64,000 nucleotides of DNA from Bog-473 sp036489775 (GTDB lineage: Bacteria; Actinomycetota; Acidimicrobiia; Acidimicrobiales; RAAP-2), in NCBI GenBank assembly GCA_036489775.1, contig DASXFC010000060.1:1-64000 (forward strand), read 5' to 3'. Made by a program: the position numbers and the translations under genes. Positions 52,846 to 60,598 of the stretch are shown here, piece by piece. The notes below the pieces were generated by a model. It searched no databases and was not told the DNA's origin. It worked only from the letters and a program-made list of their open reading frames with translations. How positions within the stretch are numbered: position 1 is the first letter of the stretch; each line of letters starts with the position of its first letter.

Positions 52846-53529
52846 TCACCCCACCTCGGCCAGTCGGCCCTGATCGAGCGAGAGATGGACGTCCGCGTGT
52901 TCCGCCATCGCCGGATTGTGCGTGACCACGAGCACCGTGCATCCCCTCTGGCTGCGCAGGGATTCCAGCAGGTCAGCCACCGTCTCCGTCGCTTCGACGT
53001 CGAGGTTCCCAGTGGGTTCATCAGCCAGGATGAGGCCAGGGTCGTTGGCAATGGCGCGAGCGATGGCCACGCGCTGCCGCTCCCCACCCGACAACTCAGA
53101 AGGCCGATGGCTCAGCCGACCTTCCAGGCCGACGTCACCGAGCAGTTCCCTCGCCCGCAGGCGCCGCGCCTTGGGTGCGGCGCCACTCAGGGTCAGAGCC
53201 AACTCGACATTCTCAAGGGCGGTGCATGCTTCGAGGAGCCCGAAATGTTGAAAGACGAATCCGACGGACTTCCTGCGATAGACGGCCAGCTCATCTCCTT
53301 TGAGGGATCCGAGGTCGGTCCCGTTGACCGTGACGCGGCCGCTCTGGGGTGGCTCCAGGCCGCCGAGCACGGCTAGGAGGGTCGACTTCCCAGACCCTGA
53401 TCGACCCACGAGTGAGGCGTAGGACCCAGCCTCAATCACGAAGCTCACTTCCTGGAGCACATCGAGTCTTCCTTCACGCCGCACGTAGCAGTGCGAGAGT
53501 CTCTCGACTTCAACAAACGGTGCCATCAC
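52846..53529 (-). CDS. ABC transporter ATP-binding protein, MacB/LolD type
   Basis: 227 residues with Walker A LVGRSGSGKSTLLAVLGG, the Q-loop in VFQHFGLLEA, signature LSGGERQRVAIARAI and Walker B LILADEPTGNLD. It is the first gene of the transporter-lipoprotein operon and converges toward the two-component genes. MacB-type ATPases work with FtsX-like permeases, as encoded 48 nt downstream. Confidence 0.92.
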   Translation of the reverse strand: MMAPFVEVERLSHCYVRREGRLDVLQEVSFVIEAGSYASLVGRSGSGKSTLLAVLGGLEPPQSGRVTVNGTDLGSLKGDELAVYRRKSVGFVFQHFGLLEACTALENVELALTLSGAAPKARRLRARELLGDVGLEGRLSHRPSELSGGERQRVAIARAIANDPGLILADEPTGNLDVEATETVADLLESLRSQRGCTVLVVTHNPAMAEHADVHLSLDQGRLAEVG

Positions 53530-53842
53530 CGTGCGGTCGTTCGGCCGATGGCGACCGTCTGGCCGGCCCGGGTGACAGGGCGCTGACCGGGTCGCCTCAC
53601 CGGCCTCACCCTAGGGGTGGAGGCACGCGAAGTGGCCGCGCCATCCTTAAGAAACGATGAAAACGCTTGTGGGCCAGCCTCTGCGATGCGACGGCGTCAA
53701 TGGATCAAGAACAGGGACCCATGCGACTGATGGGAGCGCCGTCCCGATCCACGGCCTTCGAGTCCAGCGATGACGGTGAACGACGGCATTGGGCACCACA
53801 TACCCGCTCGTGCCACGCCTCATCTACACGGCCCCGACTGCG
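53530..53842. other. Intergenic region, 313 nt, no gene seen
   Basis: No credible coding frame. It lies between the start of the transporter operon and the end of the flavoprotein gene, so it should hold the promoter of the ATPase gene. I see no clear -10/-35 pair and no terminator hairpin. Confidence 0.5.
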
Positions 53843-54553
53843 TTAGCCGGATGGCCCGAACCGCTCGACGCGGATCTGCTCGATTGAAAAGCCCATCTCT
53901 TGGAGGATGTCGGTAGCGGCGTCGGCGAACCCGGTGGAGCCGCAGACATATGCGGTGGAATCCATCATCTCTGGTTCGTCCATGATGGCTGATGCCACGT
54001 CGCCCTTTGTGAGCCGTGCCGGGGACCTCGTCGTGAATGGCGCGAGTTGGGTGTAGACGACCGTCGATTCGGGCCCCGGCAGTTCGTCTGCGTAGTACAA
54101 GTCGGCAGGCGTTCGGACGGACACGAGCAATCGCACCAGGTCGGGACGTCGATCTCGGCGAGCGACGCGAAGCATGGCCATGAGAGGCACAACGCCGGAA
54201 CCACCACCGATTAGTACGGCAGGAGTGGTTCCGTCCCAGACGAAGTAGCGCCCAATGGGGCCACGGACCTCCAGTACGTCGCCGACCTCGACTACGTCAT
54301 GGAGGAAGCTCGACACCTCGCCCTCTTCGAGACGCTCGACGGTCAGCTCGAACTCACGAGATCCATCGGGCGCGGACGCCACCGAGTAGGACCGGGAGGC
54401 GGTGTAGCCGTCAGGAGCGGTCAGCCGCACGACGTAGTGCTGGCCCGCGAGATGGCGAACCGGATCCCTTAGCGCCAGCCGAAAGGTCTTGGCTCGAACC
54501 GTCTCCCGCCGGATCGCCACGACGGTGGCGGTCTCCCAGCTGGTCGGACGCAC
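53843..54553 (-). CDS. Ferredoxin-reductase-type FAD/NAD(P)-binding oxidoreductase
   Basis: 236 residues. The FAD domain has HYVVRLTAPDGYTASRSYSVAS with the RxYS motif. The NAD(P) domain has PAVLIGGGSGVVPLMAMLR and VCGSTGFADAATDIL. It lacks a 2Fe-2S domain. In actinobacteria this flavoprotein is commonly found beside a sulfite-oxidase-like molybdopterin protein and probably exchanges electrons with it. Here that partner gene, 18 nt upstream, carries a frameshift. Confidence 0.87.
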   Translation of the reverse strand: MRPTSWETATVVAIRRETVRAKTFRLALRDPVRHLAGQHYVVRLTAPDGYTASRSYSVASAPDGSREFELTVERLEEGEVSSFLHDVVEVGDVLEVRGPIGRYFVWDGTTPAVLIGGGSGVVPLMAMLRVARRDRRPDLVRLLVSVRTPADLYYADELPGPESTVVYTQLAPFTTRSPARLTKGDVASAIMDEPEMMDSTAYVCGSTGFADAATDILQEMGFSIEQIRVERFGPSG

Positions 54554-54571
54554 TAGAGCCGGGGAAACGGG

Positions 54572-55182
54572 TCAGTCCCCTTGGTAGCGCTGCTCGAGCC
54601 AAGGGTCACCTCGGTCGTGATACCCGTTCTGCTCCCAGAATCCGGGCTCGTCGTGGTCGAGCAATCGGAGGCCCGCGATCCATTTGGCGCTCTTCCAGAA
54701 GTACAGGTGCGGGACGAGGAGCCGAGCTGGACCGCCATGGTCGACGGGGAGCGGTTCACCGTCCACCTCCCAAACCACCCACGCCTTGCCGTTCCGGACA
54801 TCGTCCAACGGCAGGTTGGTCGTGTAGCCGGTGTGACTGAAAGCCATGACATGCGTGGCCCGTGGCAGAGGTTCGGCCGCCGCCAGGAGTGTGTCGACGG
54901 ACACCCCATCGAATGTCATGTCGAACTTCGACCAGGTTGTGACGCAGTGAATGGCGCCTTCAAACCGAGAGCGGGGCAACGTCTGAATCTGGTCCCATGT
55001 CCACACGACTGGGTGCGACGCCAGTCCCTCGACACGAAATGTCCAGGTCTCGGTGTCAAGCTTTGGCGTGGCCTCCGCGTTGAGGACCGGCCAGTTCCCC
55101 CCGCGTCGTACTGGCCCGGGGGAAGACGAGGGTCGCGCTCACCTCGATGCCGCCCGATGAAGCCTCTCGTTGAGCCAGCCAT
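54572..55182 (-). pseudogene. Sulfite-oxidase-like molybdopterin protein, split by a 1-nt frameshift
   Basis: The N-terminal part starts at ATG 55182 (MAGSTRGFIGRHRG, then RLPPGQYDAGG). The frame is lost in a run of six G at about 55099-55104. A seventh G would join it to NWPVLNAEATPKLDTETWTF, VEGLASHPVVWTWDQIQ and the rest, ending at 54572. The metal cysteine is in IHCVTTWSKFD. Repaired, it would be about 204 residues, the normal size of this family. It may be a true inactivating mutation, phase variation or a sequencing error. It is followed by the ferredoxin-reductase-like gene. Confidence 0.75.
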
Positions 55183-55210
55183 GAGCCTCTAAGTCTAAGG
55201 TGTTTTTGTC

Positions 55211-55555
55211 ATGCCTCTTCAAGTCAGACGCATCTATGACAGCGCAAATCCCCAAGACGGTTTCCGTGTCCTCGTCGACCGGCTCTGGCCTCGAGGCATT
55301 TCAAAAGAACGGGCCGCAATCGACCGGTGGCTGAAAGAGATCGCACCCAGCAATGAACTGCGTACGTGGTTCGGTCACCGCTCGGACCGATTCTCGGACT
55401 TCACCAACAGGTACGTATCCGAGCTCGAAGGCAATCCGGCAATTGAAGAACTATTGGGAATTGTGCACTCAAATCCAACTGTGACGTTGCTTTACGGCGC
55501 CAAAGACGACACCATCAATCACGCCAATGTCCTGGCTCACTATCTCGATCGTTGA
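55211..55555 (+). CDS. DUF488 protein (YeaO-like)
   Basis: 114 residues with the defining RIYDSANPQDGFRVLVDRLW PRG block split here for length, the WLKEIAPS stretch and a C-terminal LLYGAKDDTINHANVL. The family's biochemical role is not established. It is divergent from the molybdopterin gene at 54572-55182. The 55556-55788 stretch after it holds no gene that I can see. Confidence 0.87.
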   Translation: MPLQVRRIYDSANPQDGFRVLVDRLWPRGISKERAAIDRWLKEIAPSNELRTWFGHRSDRFSDFTNRYVSELEGNPAIEELLGIVHSNPTVTLLYGAKDDTINHANVLAHYLDR

Positions 55556-55788
55556 TAGTCGGGGTCGAATTCCAAGAGGTGCACTAAGCGCACATTTCTG
55601 ACCACAGACTCGAACCGCGATTTTAGAAGATCAAGTCGTTCAGAGCAGGGCCGCTCCCCGCCGGGCCGCGAAGAAATCGTCTCATTTCTGTCGAGTACCC
55701 GTAGCGTTCCCAACGTGACACACCCCATGCGCAGACCACAAGAACGTTGGTGACACGCTTCGCCCATGAGCGTTGTCGCGAGCTGCTC

Positions 55789-56502
55789 CTACTTCTTGGC
55801 ACGTCGGCTGCCGCCGTGCCAGTCCTCCTGAACGCCGACCTGGTTGACCTCCACGCCGAAACTGGCGAGCTGAGGCCGCTCACGAAGGCTGCGCTTCAGC
55901 TCGGCAAAGCCGCCGAAACTCGCCAGTCCGACCACGTTGTCCCAGAGCCTTAGCGCGTCAGCCTCGTCTGGAAGCCGGCTGATCACCGGACCGAAAAACG
56001 CGACGCCCTCGGGCGGTTGGAACTGGATGATGGGGGTGCCGACATCCTTACCCGTCAAGCTCAGTGCCTCTTCGGTCTCCCGTCGCAGTTCGGGGTCCAA
56101 GGACGTGTCGTCCAGGGCCTCCATCAAGGCCGACGGCAGGCCAACCTCGGCCAAGATCGGCTCGAGGAATGCCCGGCTCCCTCGATCCTCGCCTTCGTCT
56201 GGATCAGTGTCGAAGACCTGGGTGCCGATTGCCTCGTAGAGGGGACCAACTGCATACCGGCCATAGTCGGCTCGGACCCGGGAGGCCACTCGGAGCAGCT
56301 TGAGCCCCGCGATGTGCCCGGCTTCGTAGCCAGGGGGGAAGTGGCTGTCGTAGTCGACCGCCGAGTTGACCATCCGCAGCGAAATGAGCCGCCAGTCCAC
56401 CGTGTAGTCCCGCTGGGCCATGACCAGCCGAACCCATTTGCTGGTCATCCAGGCAAACGGGCAGACCGGGTCGAAGTAGAAGTTGATGTCGGAGTCGGTC
56501 AC
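55789..56502 (-). CDS. DsbA-family thioredoxin-fold protein with a CPFA active site
   Basis: 237 residues with the thioredoxin/DsbA fold. It begins INFYFDPVCPFAWMTSKWV, like the mycothiol-dependent reductase of the Rv2466c type, but the CxxC is C14-P-F-A17, lacking the second cysteine. A one-cysteine site suggests a mycothiol-dependent (monothiol) mechanism. The cis-proline segment is GKDVGTPIIQFQ. It is 12 nt downstream of a peroxiredoxin gene on the same strand. Confidence 0.82.
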   Translation of the reverse strand: MTDSDINFYFDPVCPFAWMTSKWVRLVMAQRDYTVDWRLISLRMVNSAVDYDSHFPPGYEAGHIAGLKLLRVASRVRADYGRYAVGPLYEAIGTQVFDTDPDEGEDRGSRAFLEPILAEVGLPSALMEALDDTSLDPELRRETEEALSLTGKDVGTPIIQFQPPEGVAFFGPVISRLPDEADALRLWDNVVGLASFGGFAELKRSLRERPQLASFGVEVNQVGVQEDWHGGSRRAKK

Positions 56503-56514
56503 GGCCCGCTCCTC

Positions 56515-57003
56515 TTAAGCCGAGGCGCTGGCGTGTTCGCGCAGGTACCGGATCAGGCCGACGACATCGTCGGGCACGAGCCGCCCGATGGCCCCGCTGG
56601 AGTAGACGCCGATCACCACCCGGCCGTTCGGGTCGAGCACGAACCCGGTCGACTGTAGGTACGTCGGGTCATCGTTGACGAAAGCGCCGGTCACCTCGGC
56701 GACGGCACGGGCGTCGGCGGAGTGCCCGACAGGGAAGGTGAGACCGTGCTTGTCGATGAGCTCCTGGGTGGTGGCCTCGTCGTCGACCGAAAGGGCGACC
56801 ACCTTGGCCGCAACTTCGGCCAAGCTCTCGGTCGCACGTTGGAAGGCGCGCAGCTGGGCATTGCAGTATGGGCACCACGAACCCCGGTAGAACAGGACGA
56901 CGCCGAATCCGCCGGCAAGGGCGTCGGGTAGGGCCAGGGTGTCGCCGCCGGGCAGGGCCACGGTGAGATTCGGGAACTGGTCTCCTGGGTTGAGCAAGGC
57001 CAT
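56515..57003 (-). CDS. AhpC/TSA-family peroxiredoxin
   Basis: 162 residues from ATG 57003. The thiol site is YRGSWCPYC, with C44 and C47 in a CxxC form as in the Bcp/PrxQ-like and thioredoxin-like branch. It ends VVGLIRYLREHASASA. It probably reduces hydroperoxides using a thiol partner, perhaps the DsbA-like product downstream. A second peroxiredoxin of the same kind is encoded at 58205-58867. Confidence 0.85.
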   Translation of the reverse strand: MALLNPGDQFPNLTVALPGGDTLALPDALAGGFGVVLFYRGSWCPYCNAQLRAFQRATESLAEVAAKVVALSVDDEATTQELIDKHGLTFPVGHSADARAVAEVTGAFVNDDPTYLQSTGFVLDPNGRVVIGVYSSGAIGRLVPDDVVGLIRYLREHASASA

Positions 57004-57072
57004 GGCAATCTCCAATCAGATGAGAAGTGAGGAGTTCGTCGGGATCAGCAATGCATGAGTTCGACGGCCCGT

Positions 57073-57369
57073 CTACTTGACGGCGATGACGTCGATGAGG
57101 CGGATGTCCGGGTCCTTCGCCAGCAAGTCAGGGGCGACCTGGCCGAGCGCGGTGGGGATCTCGCCGTCCAGGTGGGCTTGGCGGGCCTCCTCGGTCTCGA
57201 ACGAATCGAAGATGCCGTACTCGGTGTCGCTGATCTTGAAGGCGTACCACGTGACGGTGCCGATCTCAGCTACCGCCAGCGCCCGGCCGGCTTCGAGGAA
57301 CGCCCCCAGTTGTGCGCCTTTATCCGGCTTGGCTTCGAGTAGGGCGAGCAGTCCGAGTTTCACGGTCAT
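57073..57369 (-). CDS. ABM-fold (antibiotic biosynthesis monooxygenase-like) small protein
   Basis: 98 residues from ATG 57369, preceded by AGGAGA at about 6 nt. The pattern LGLLALLEAKPDKGAQL, TWYAFKISDTEYGIFDSF, then EEARQAHLDG is typical of the dimeric ABM/YgiN fold. Family members oxidise quinol-type substrates without a cofactor, or serve as stress proteins. Here it sits between a peroxiredoxin and an SDR gene in a redox operon. Confidence 0.82.
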   Translation of the reverse strand: MTVKLGLLALLEAKPDKGAQLGAFLEAGRALAVAEIGTVTWYAFKISDTEYGIFDSFETEEARQAHLDGEIPTALGQVAPDLLAKDPDIRLIDVIAVK

Positions 57370-57446
57370 TTTGGTCTCCTTTGTTCGGGAACGGTCGTCC
57401 GGGTCGATGATCGCCACAAGATCGCCAGGCGCGGGAGTCATGCACG

Positions 57447-58208
57447 TCAAGCATCGCCTACGGTCCAGATCTCGCCCGTCTCATCCCTGAGGAGCTGAGC
57501 GAGCATTGACCGAGCGGAGTGCTTGGGGGTGATAAGCGAGCCCTCTTCGTAGGAGACCCGGAAGTGCTCGTGCAGGACGGCGCCGATCTCTTCAGGCGGC
57601 TGGCTGCGGATCCACCCTTGCATGGCGGTATCGACTGAGCCGGGCCGGTAGACGTTGACTGTCACCCCGCTCCCGGCCAGCTCAGCCGCCAGGTTGACGG
57701 TGTGGGCTTCGAGCGCGGACTTGGTTGCGGCATAGGCGTTCATTCCCACCATGGCCCCGGGGTGGGCGGCGATGCCGCTTGAGACGTTGACGATCCGACC
57801 CCAGCCCCGATCAAGCATGGAAGGCAGGACCGCCTGGGCGAAATGAAACGGGGCATCGACGTTGACCGCGAACGCCGAGGCCCACGCCGCAGAGGGCGCT
57901 GTGACAGTCGGCCCCATCGGCTGGACCGTCGCGGCGTTGTTAATCAGGATGTCGACCGGCCCGAGTTCCTTTTCGGCCTGAGCCGCCGCCTCGGCCACCG
58001 CTGTGGGATCGCCGACGTCGGCCTGGAGCACGACCGCGTTGCCGCCATGGGCTCGCACTGCCTCGGCCGCCTCGTCCAGCTGGCTGAGCGAGCGTGCCAG
58101 CAGTGCCACCTGGGCGCCCCCGGCCGACAACTCGAGGGCCACGGCCCGCCCGATACCCCGGCCTGCCCCGGTTACCAGGGCGACCCTGCCCTCGAACGGT
58201 TCGGTCAT
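57447..58208 (-). CDS. Short-chain dehydrogenase/reductase
   Basis: 253 residues from ATG 58208, which overlaps the previous stop as ATGA. It has VTGAGRGIGRAVAL, INNAATV, IVNVSSGIA and the YxxxK pair in AYAATKSAL. The ending ETGEIWTVGDA lacks the usual GG. It is coupled to the upstream peroxiredoxin gene, which suggests a role in redox or carbonyl stress. Confidence 0.87.
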   Translation of the reverse strand: MTEPFEGRVALVTGAGRGIGRAVALELSAGGAQVALLARSLSQLDEAAEAVRAHGGNAVVLQADVGDPTAVAEAAAQAEKELGPVDILINNAATVQPMGPTVTAPSAAWASAFAVNVDAPFHFAQAVLPSMLDRGWGRIVNVSSGIAAHPGAMVGMNAYAATKSALEAHTVNLAAELAGSGVTVNVYRPGSVDTAMQGWIRSQPPEEIGAVLHEHFRVSYEEGSLITPKHSARSMLAQLLRDETGEIWTVGDA

Positions 58209-58867
58209 CGAGAGGTGACGGCGTCCAGTGCGGCCAGGATCTGGTCGGGCTCGGACCGGGTGGTGTAGTCGGGATGGACGTCGATCCATCGGACCACGTG
58301 GCCGGCGTCGACGATGACCGCGGTCGGCATCGGCAGCCCGCTGGTGCCATCCGCGTTGACCGCGGTCAGGTCAAGTCCCAGCTCCAGCTGGGCCGCTTGC
58401 GCTTCGGAGGACGGCGCCGTGAGGATGCCGAGGGACTTGGCCACCTGGTTGGCCGGGTCCGAGAGCACGGTGAAGGTCAACTCATTCTTCTCCTGGGTGC
58501 TCAGCGACCCGTCCGGCGCCTGCGGGCTGAGGGCGACCAGCACCACGCTGCGGCGAGCCAACTCGGGGACCAGCTCCGCCTGGTAAGTGTTTAGGGCGAT
58601 GTTGCAATAAGGGCACCAGCCGCCCCGGTAGAAGACCAGGACCGACACCTGGTCGCCCAACGCCTTATGCAGGGCAGTGGTCGCACCGTAGGGGTCGATG
58701 AGTTCGGCGTCGGGCAACGTGGCACCCACCGCGATGACCCCTTCGGGCACTCCCTTCGCGGCTAGCTCGGCCTGCTCTCGGGTAAATGCGCCCATCACCT
58801 CGTTCGTGGGCTGGGCCGCCATCGTCTCGACGAGTTGGCTCACCTGCTGGGCGATCGTGGTGGTCAT
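58205..58867 (-). CDS. AhpC/TSA-family peroxiredoxin (long form)
   Basis: 220 residues. A 45-residue N-terminal helical extension precedes the thioredoxin fold. The site is FYRGGWCPYC with C85 and C88. The fold end is IVDAGHVVRWIDVHPDYTTR. It probably reduces peroxides with the help of thiol partners. It is the first gene of a five-gene minus-strand run ending with the DsbA-like protein, and lies 97 nt after the anti-sigma gene, so the adjacent ECF sigma factor is a candidate regulator. Confidence 0.87.
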   Translation of the reverse strand: MTTTIAQQVSQLVETMAAQPTNEVMGAFTREQAELAAKGVPEGVIAVGATLPDAELIDPYGATTALHKALGDQVSVLVFYRGGWCPYCNIALNTYQAELVPELARRSVVLVALSPQAPDGSLSTQEKNELTFTVLSDPANQVAKSLGILTAPSSEAQAAQLELGLDLTAVNADGTSGLPMPTAVIVDAGHVVRWIDVHPDYTTRSEPDQILAALDAVTSR

Positions 58868-58964
58868 GGGTCGTGCTCCTCGGGATCTCAGGATCGGGCG
58901 GGCCGTTGACGGGAACCGCTAGAAGGTAAGTGTCGGCGGTAGCCCCGGTCTTACCTCTCTCGTC

Positions 58965-59207
58965 CTACCTCTTGCGTCCGAGGGAACTGGCTGGACCGGC
59001 AATCACCGCTAGCAACCCCTCGAAGTCCTGCACACACGGATTGCAGCTCGACAGGTGGGCGGCAACCCCAGGGAACTGTTCTGCCGCGTCGCCGTGAGCC
59101 AGCTCACGTTCCACGTAGCGGTCGAGCAGCTCGAACGTCTCGGCGCAGCCAGCGTCTGCAGGATCGGTCTTCAAGAATCGCTCTAGTGACCCCCAGCTGC
59201 TGCTCAT
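58965..59207 (-). CDS. ZAS-type anti-sigma factor (zf-HC2)
   Basis: 80 residues with the zinc-binding HxxxCxxC in AAHLSSCNPC. There is no membrane helix, so it is cytoplasmic, like the redox-sensing RsrA type. Its start overlaps the sigma gene's stop as ATGA. Zinc release on oxidation of the cysteines could free the sigma factor, which fits the peroxiredoxin genes next door; that link is inference. Confidence 0.78.
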   Translation of the reverse strand: MSSSWGSLERFLKTDPADAGCAETFELLDRYVERELAHGDAAEQFPGVAAHLSSCNPCVQDFEGLLAVIAGPASSLGRKR

Positions 59208-59875
59208 GCCTGCCTCGAAGCGTCGGTTTCCAGATAACCCTTAGTGACCAACGAGGCCCGCAACTTACGTCTGGCGTCGAAGAGGGCCTTGTAGATGGCG
59301 TTGCGGTTGGAGCCCAACTCGATAACTAACGCATCCAGCGGGGTGCCATTGAGCACGATCGCCACAAAGATCCGGCGCTGGCGCTCGGTGAGCTCATCGT
59401 CGACGGCGCGATGCAGCGCGGCAACCACGTCTTGCCACTCCGCGACACGACCAGGATCCAGACCAAACCGGTCCGGTAGCCGGTCCCAGTCCTCGGCATC
59501 CATTGGCGCGGCCGGTTTCTGCCAGAAGTGGCGGCCGATCTTGGTCGATACTTCGAAGATGGCGAACTTGCAGGCCCAGGTAGTGAAGCGGCTCTCACCG
59601 CGGAACTGGGTGGCCTTGGCCACTACGCCGACCACGGCGTCGGCGGCGGCCTGGTAGGCCAGGTCCTCGAGCTCGGGACCGGCGATCGGCAGCTGGCCGT
59701 GGCGGCGGCGGACCTCGCCCCGAGCCACCCGCAGCAACAGCTCATGCAGTCGGGCCACCGTCTCGTCATACGCCGGCCCGTTGCTGTCCAAGCCCCGGAG
59801 CCATGCGGCGGACTCGGGGTCAAGCGACCGGATTTCGACGGGGCACTCGGGGCTGGTTGGGTCGGCTGATGCCAC
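59204..59875 (-). CDS. ECF-type RNA polymerase sigma factor
   Basis: 223 residues. Region 2 contains TQFRGESRFTTWACKFAIFE and region 4 LTERQRRIFVAIVLNGTPLD followed by RNAIYKALFDARRKLRASL. A 30-residue N-terminal extension precedes region 2. It is paired with the ZAS anti-sigma gene. I could not identify a repeated promoter motif for it in the window. Confidence 0.87.
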   Translation of the reverse strand: MASADPTSPECPVEIRSLDPESAAWLRGLDSNGPAYDETVARLHELLLRVARGEVRRRHGQLPIAGPELEDLAYQAAADAVVGVVAKATQFRGESRFTTWACKFAIFEVSTKIGRHFWQKPAAPMDAEDWDRLPDRFGLDPGRVAEWQDVVAALHRAVDDELTERQRRIFVAIVLNGTPLDALVIELGSNRNAIYKALFDARRKLRASLVTKGYLETDASRQA

Positions 59876-59938
59876 TTCACCGATCCTAAGTGGAGGGCAC
59901 GACGATGCCCTCGTCAGCGCCGGAGCTGATGTCAGTGA

Positions 59939-60477
59939 TCAGGATTCTCCCGGTTCCCCGACACTTCGATCCCATCCAGAGGACCGCGGTTGGTCAACCA
60001 GAGCAGCAGGTCCGACCGCGTCAAGGTCGATCCACCACTTCACCGTCCTGTCGGTGGCGCAGAGGTGGAGGGTCCCGCCGAGACCTACGACGCCCAAGAC
60101 CGGGGAGGAACTCGACGAAGAACTCCTCGATCTCGGCCTTGCCCACGTCCCCATCCAGGGGATCTGGTCCTTCGTCATCACCAGCCAAGGCGTGCTGGGC
60201 ATCCCGGCGGTGGATTGCCACCTCGATTGCCAGACGCCGGCACCACCAGGCCACTCTTCGATCACCGGTGGATGAGGACGTCCAGGTGGAAGCTTCGGGG
60301 TTTTCGGCTCCCAGAGCAGCGAGAGTCCGGACCAGGGACCCGATGTACCCCGCCGCGAGGTCAGCCACGTTCTTCGGTGCGGGATCGAGGAACTCCAAGG
60401 GCGGCGAGCACGAACTGCTCACGCTCGAAGGCGTCCAACACACCTTTCCAGGGTTGTGGAGCCACGCTCGCTCTCAT
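59939..60477 (-). pseudogene. Decayed mycothiol-dependent maleylpyruvate isomerase-family gene
   Basis: Pieces of one protein lie in different minus-strand frames. The first, at about 60477-60385, reads WKGVLDAFEREQFVLAAL. The second, at about 60400-60090, reads VADLAAGYIGSLVRTLAALG, then STWTSSSTG, WWCRRLAIEVAIHRRDAQHAL and EFFVEFLPGL. The third, to 59939, reads GGTLHLCATDR and WIDLDA. This is the order of the TIGR03083 family. At least two frameshifts separate them, so no full protein is made. Confidence 0.55.
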
Positions 60478-60544
60478 ATCGCTGACCCGTCGGGCAATGG
60501 ACGATGTACTCAAGGGGAGCTCTTCATGCTCTCGTGGGGAAATG

Positions 60545-60578
60545 CGAGGACCGGGAGCGAATACGCTCCCGGTCCTCG
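60545..60578 (-). terminator. Hairpin terminator after the lactonase-like gene
   Basis: A perfect 15-bp inverted repeat CGAGGACCGGGAGCG-AATA-CGCTCCCGGTCCTCG lies 21 nt beyond the stop of the gene at 60599. In the minus direction it is followed by a short T run (ATTTCCCC), so it is a GC-strong but weakly U-rich terminator. Confidence 0.7.
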
Positions 60579-60598
60579 CTCTGAGCAGAGCTGCTGAA

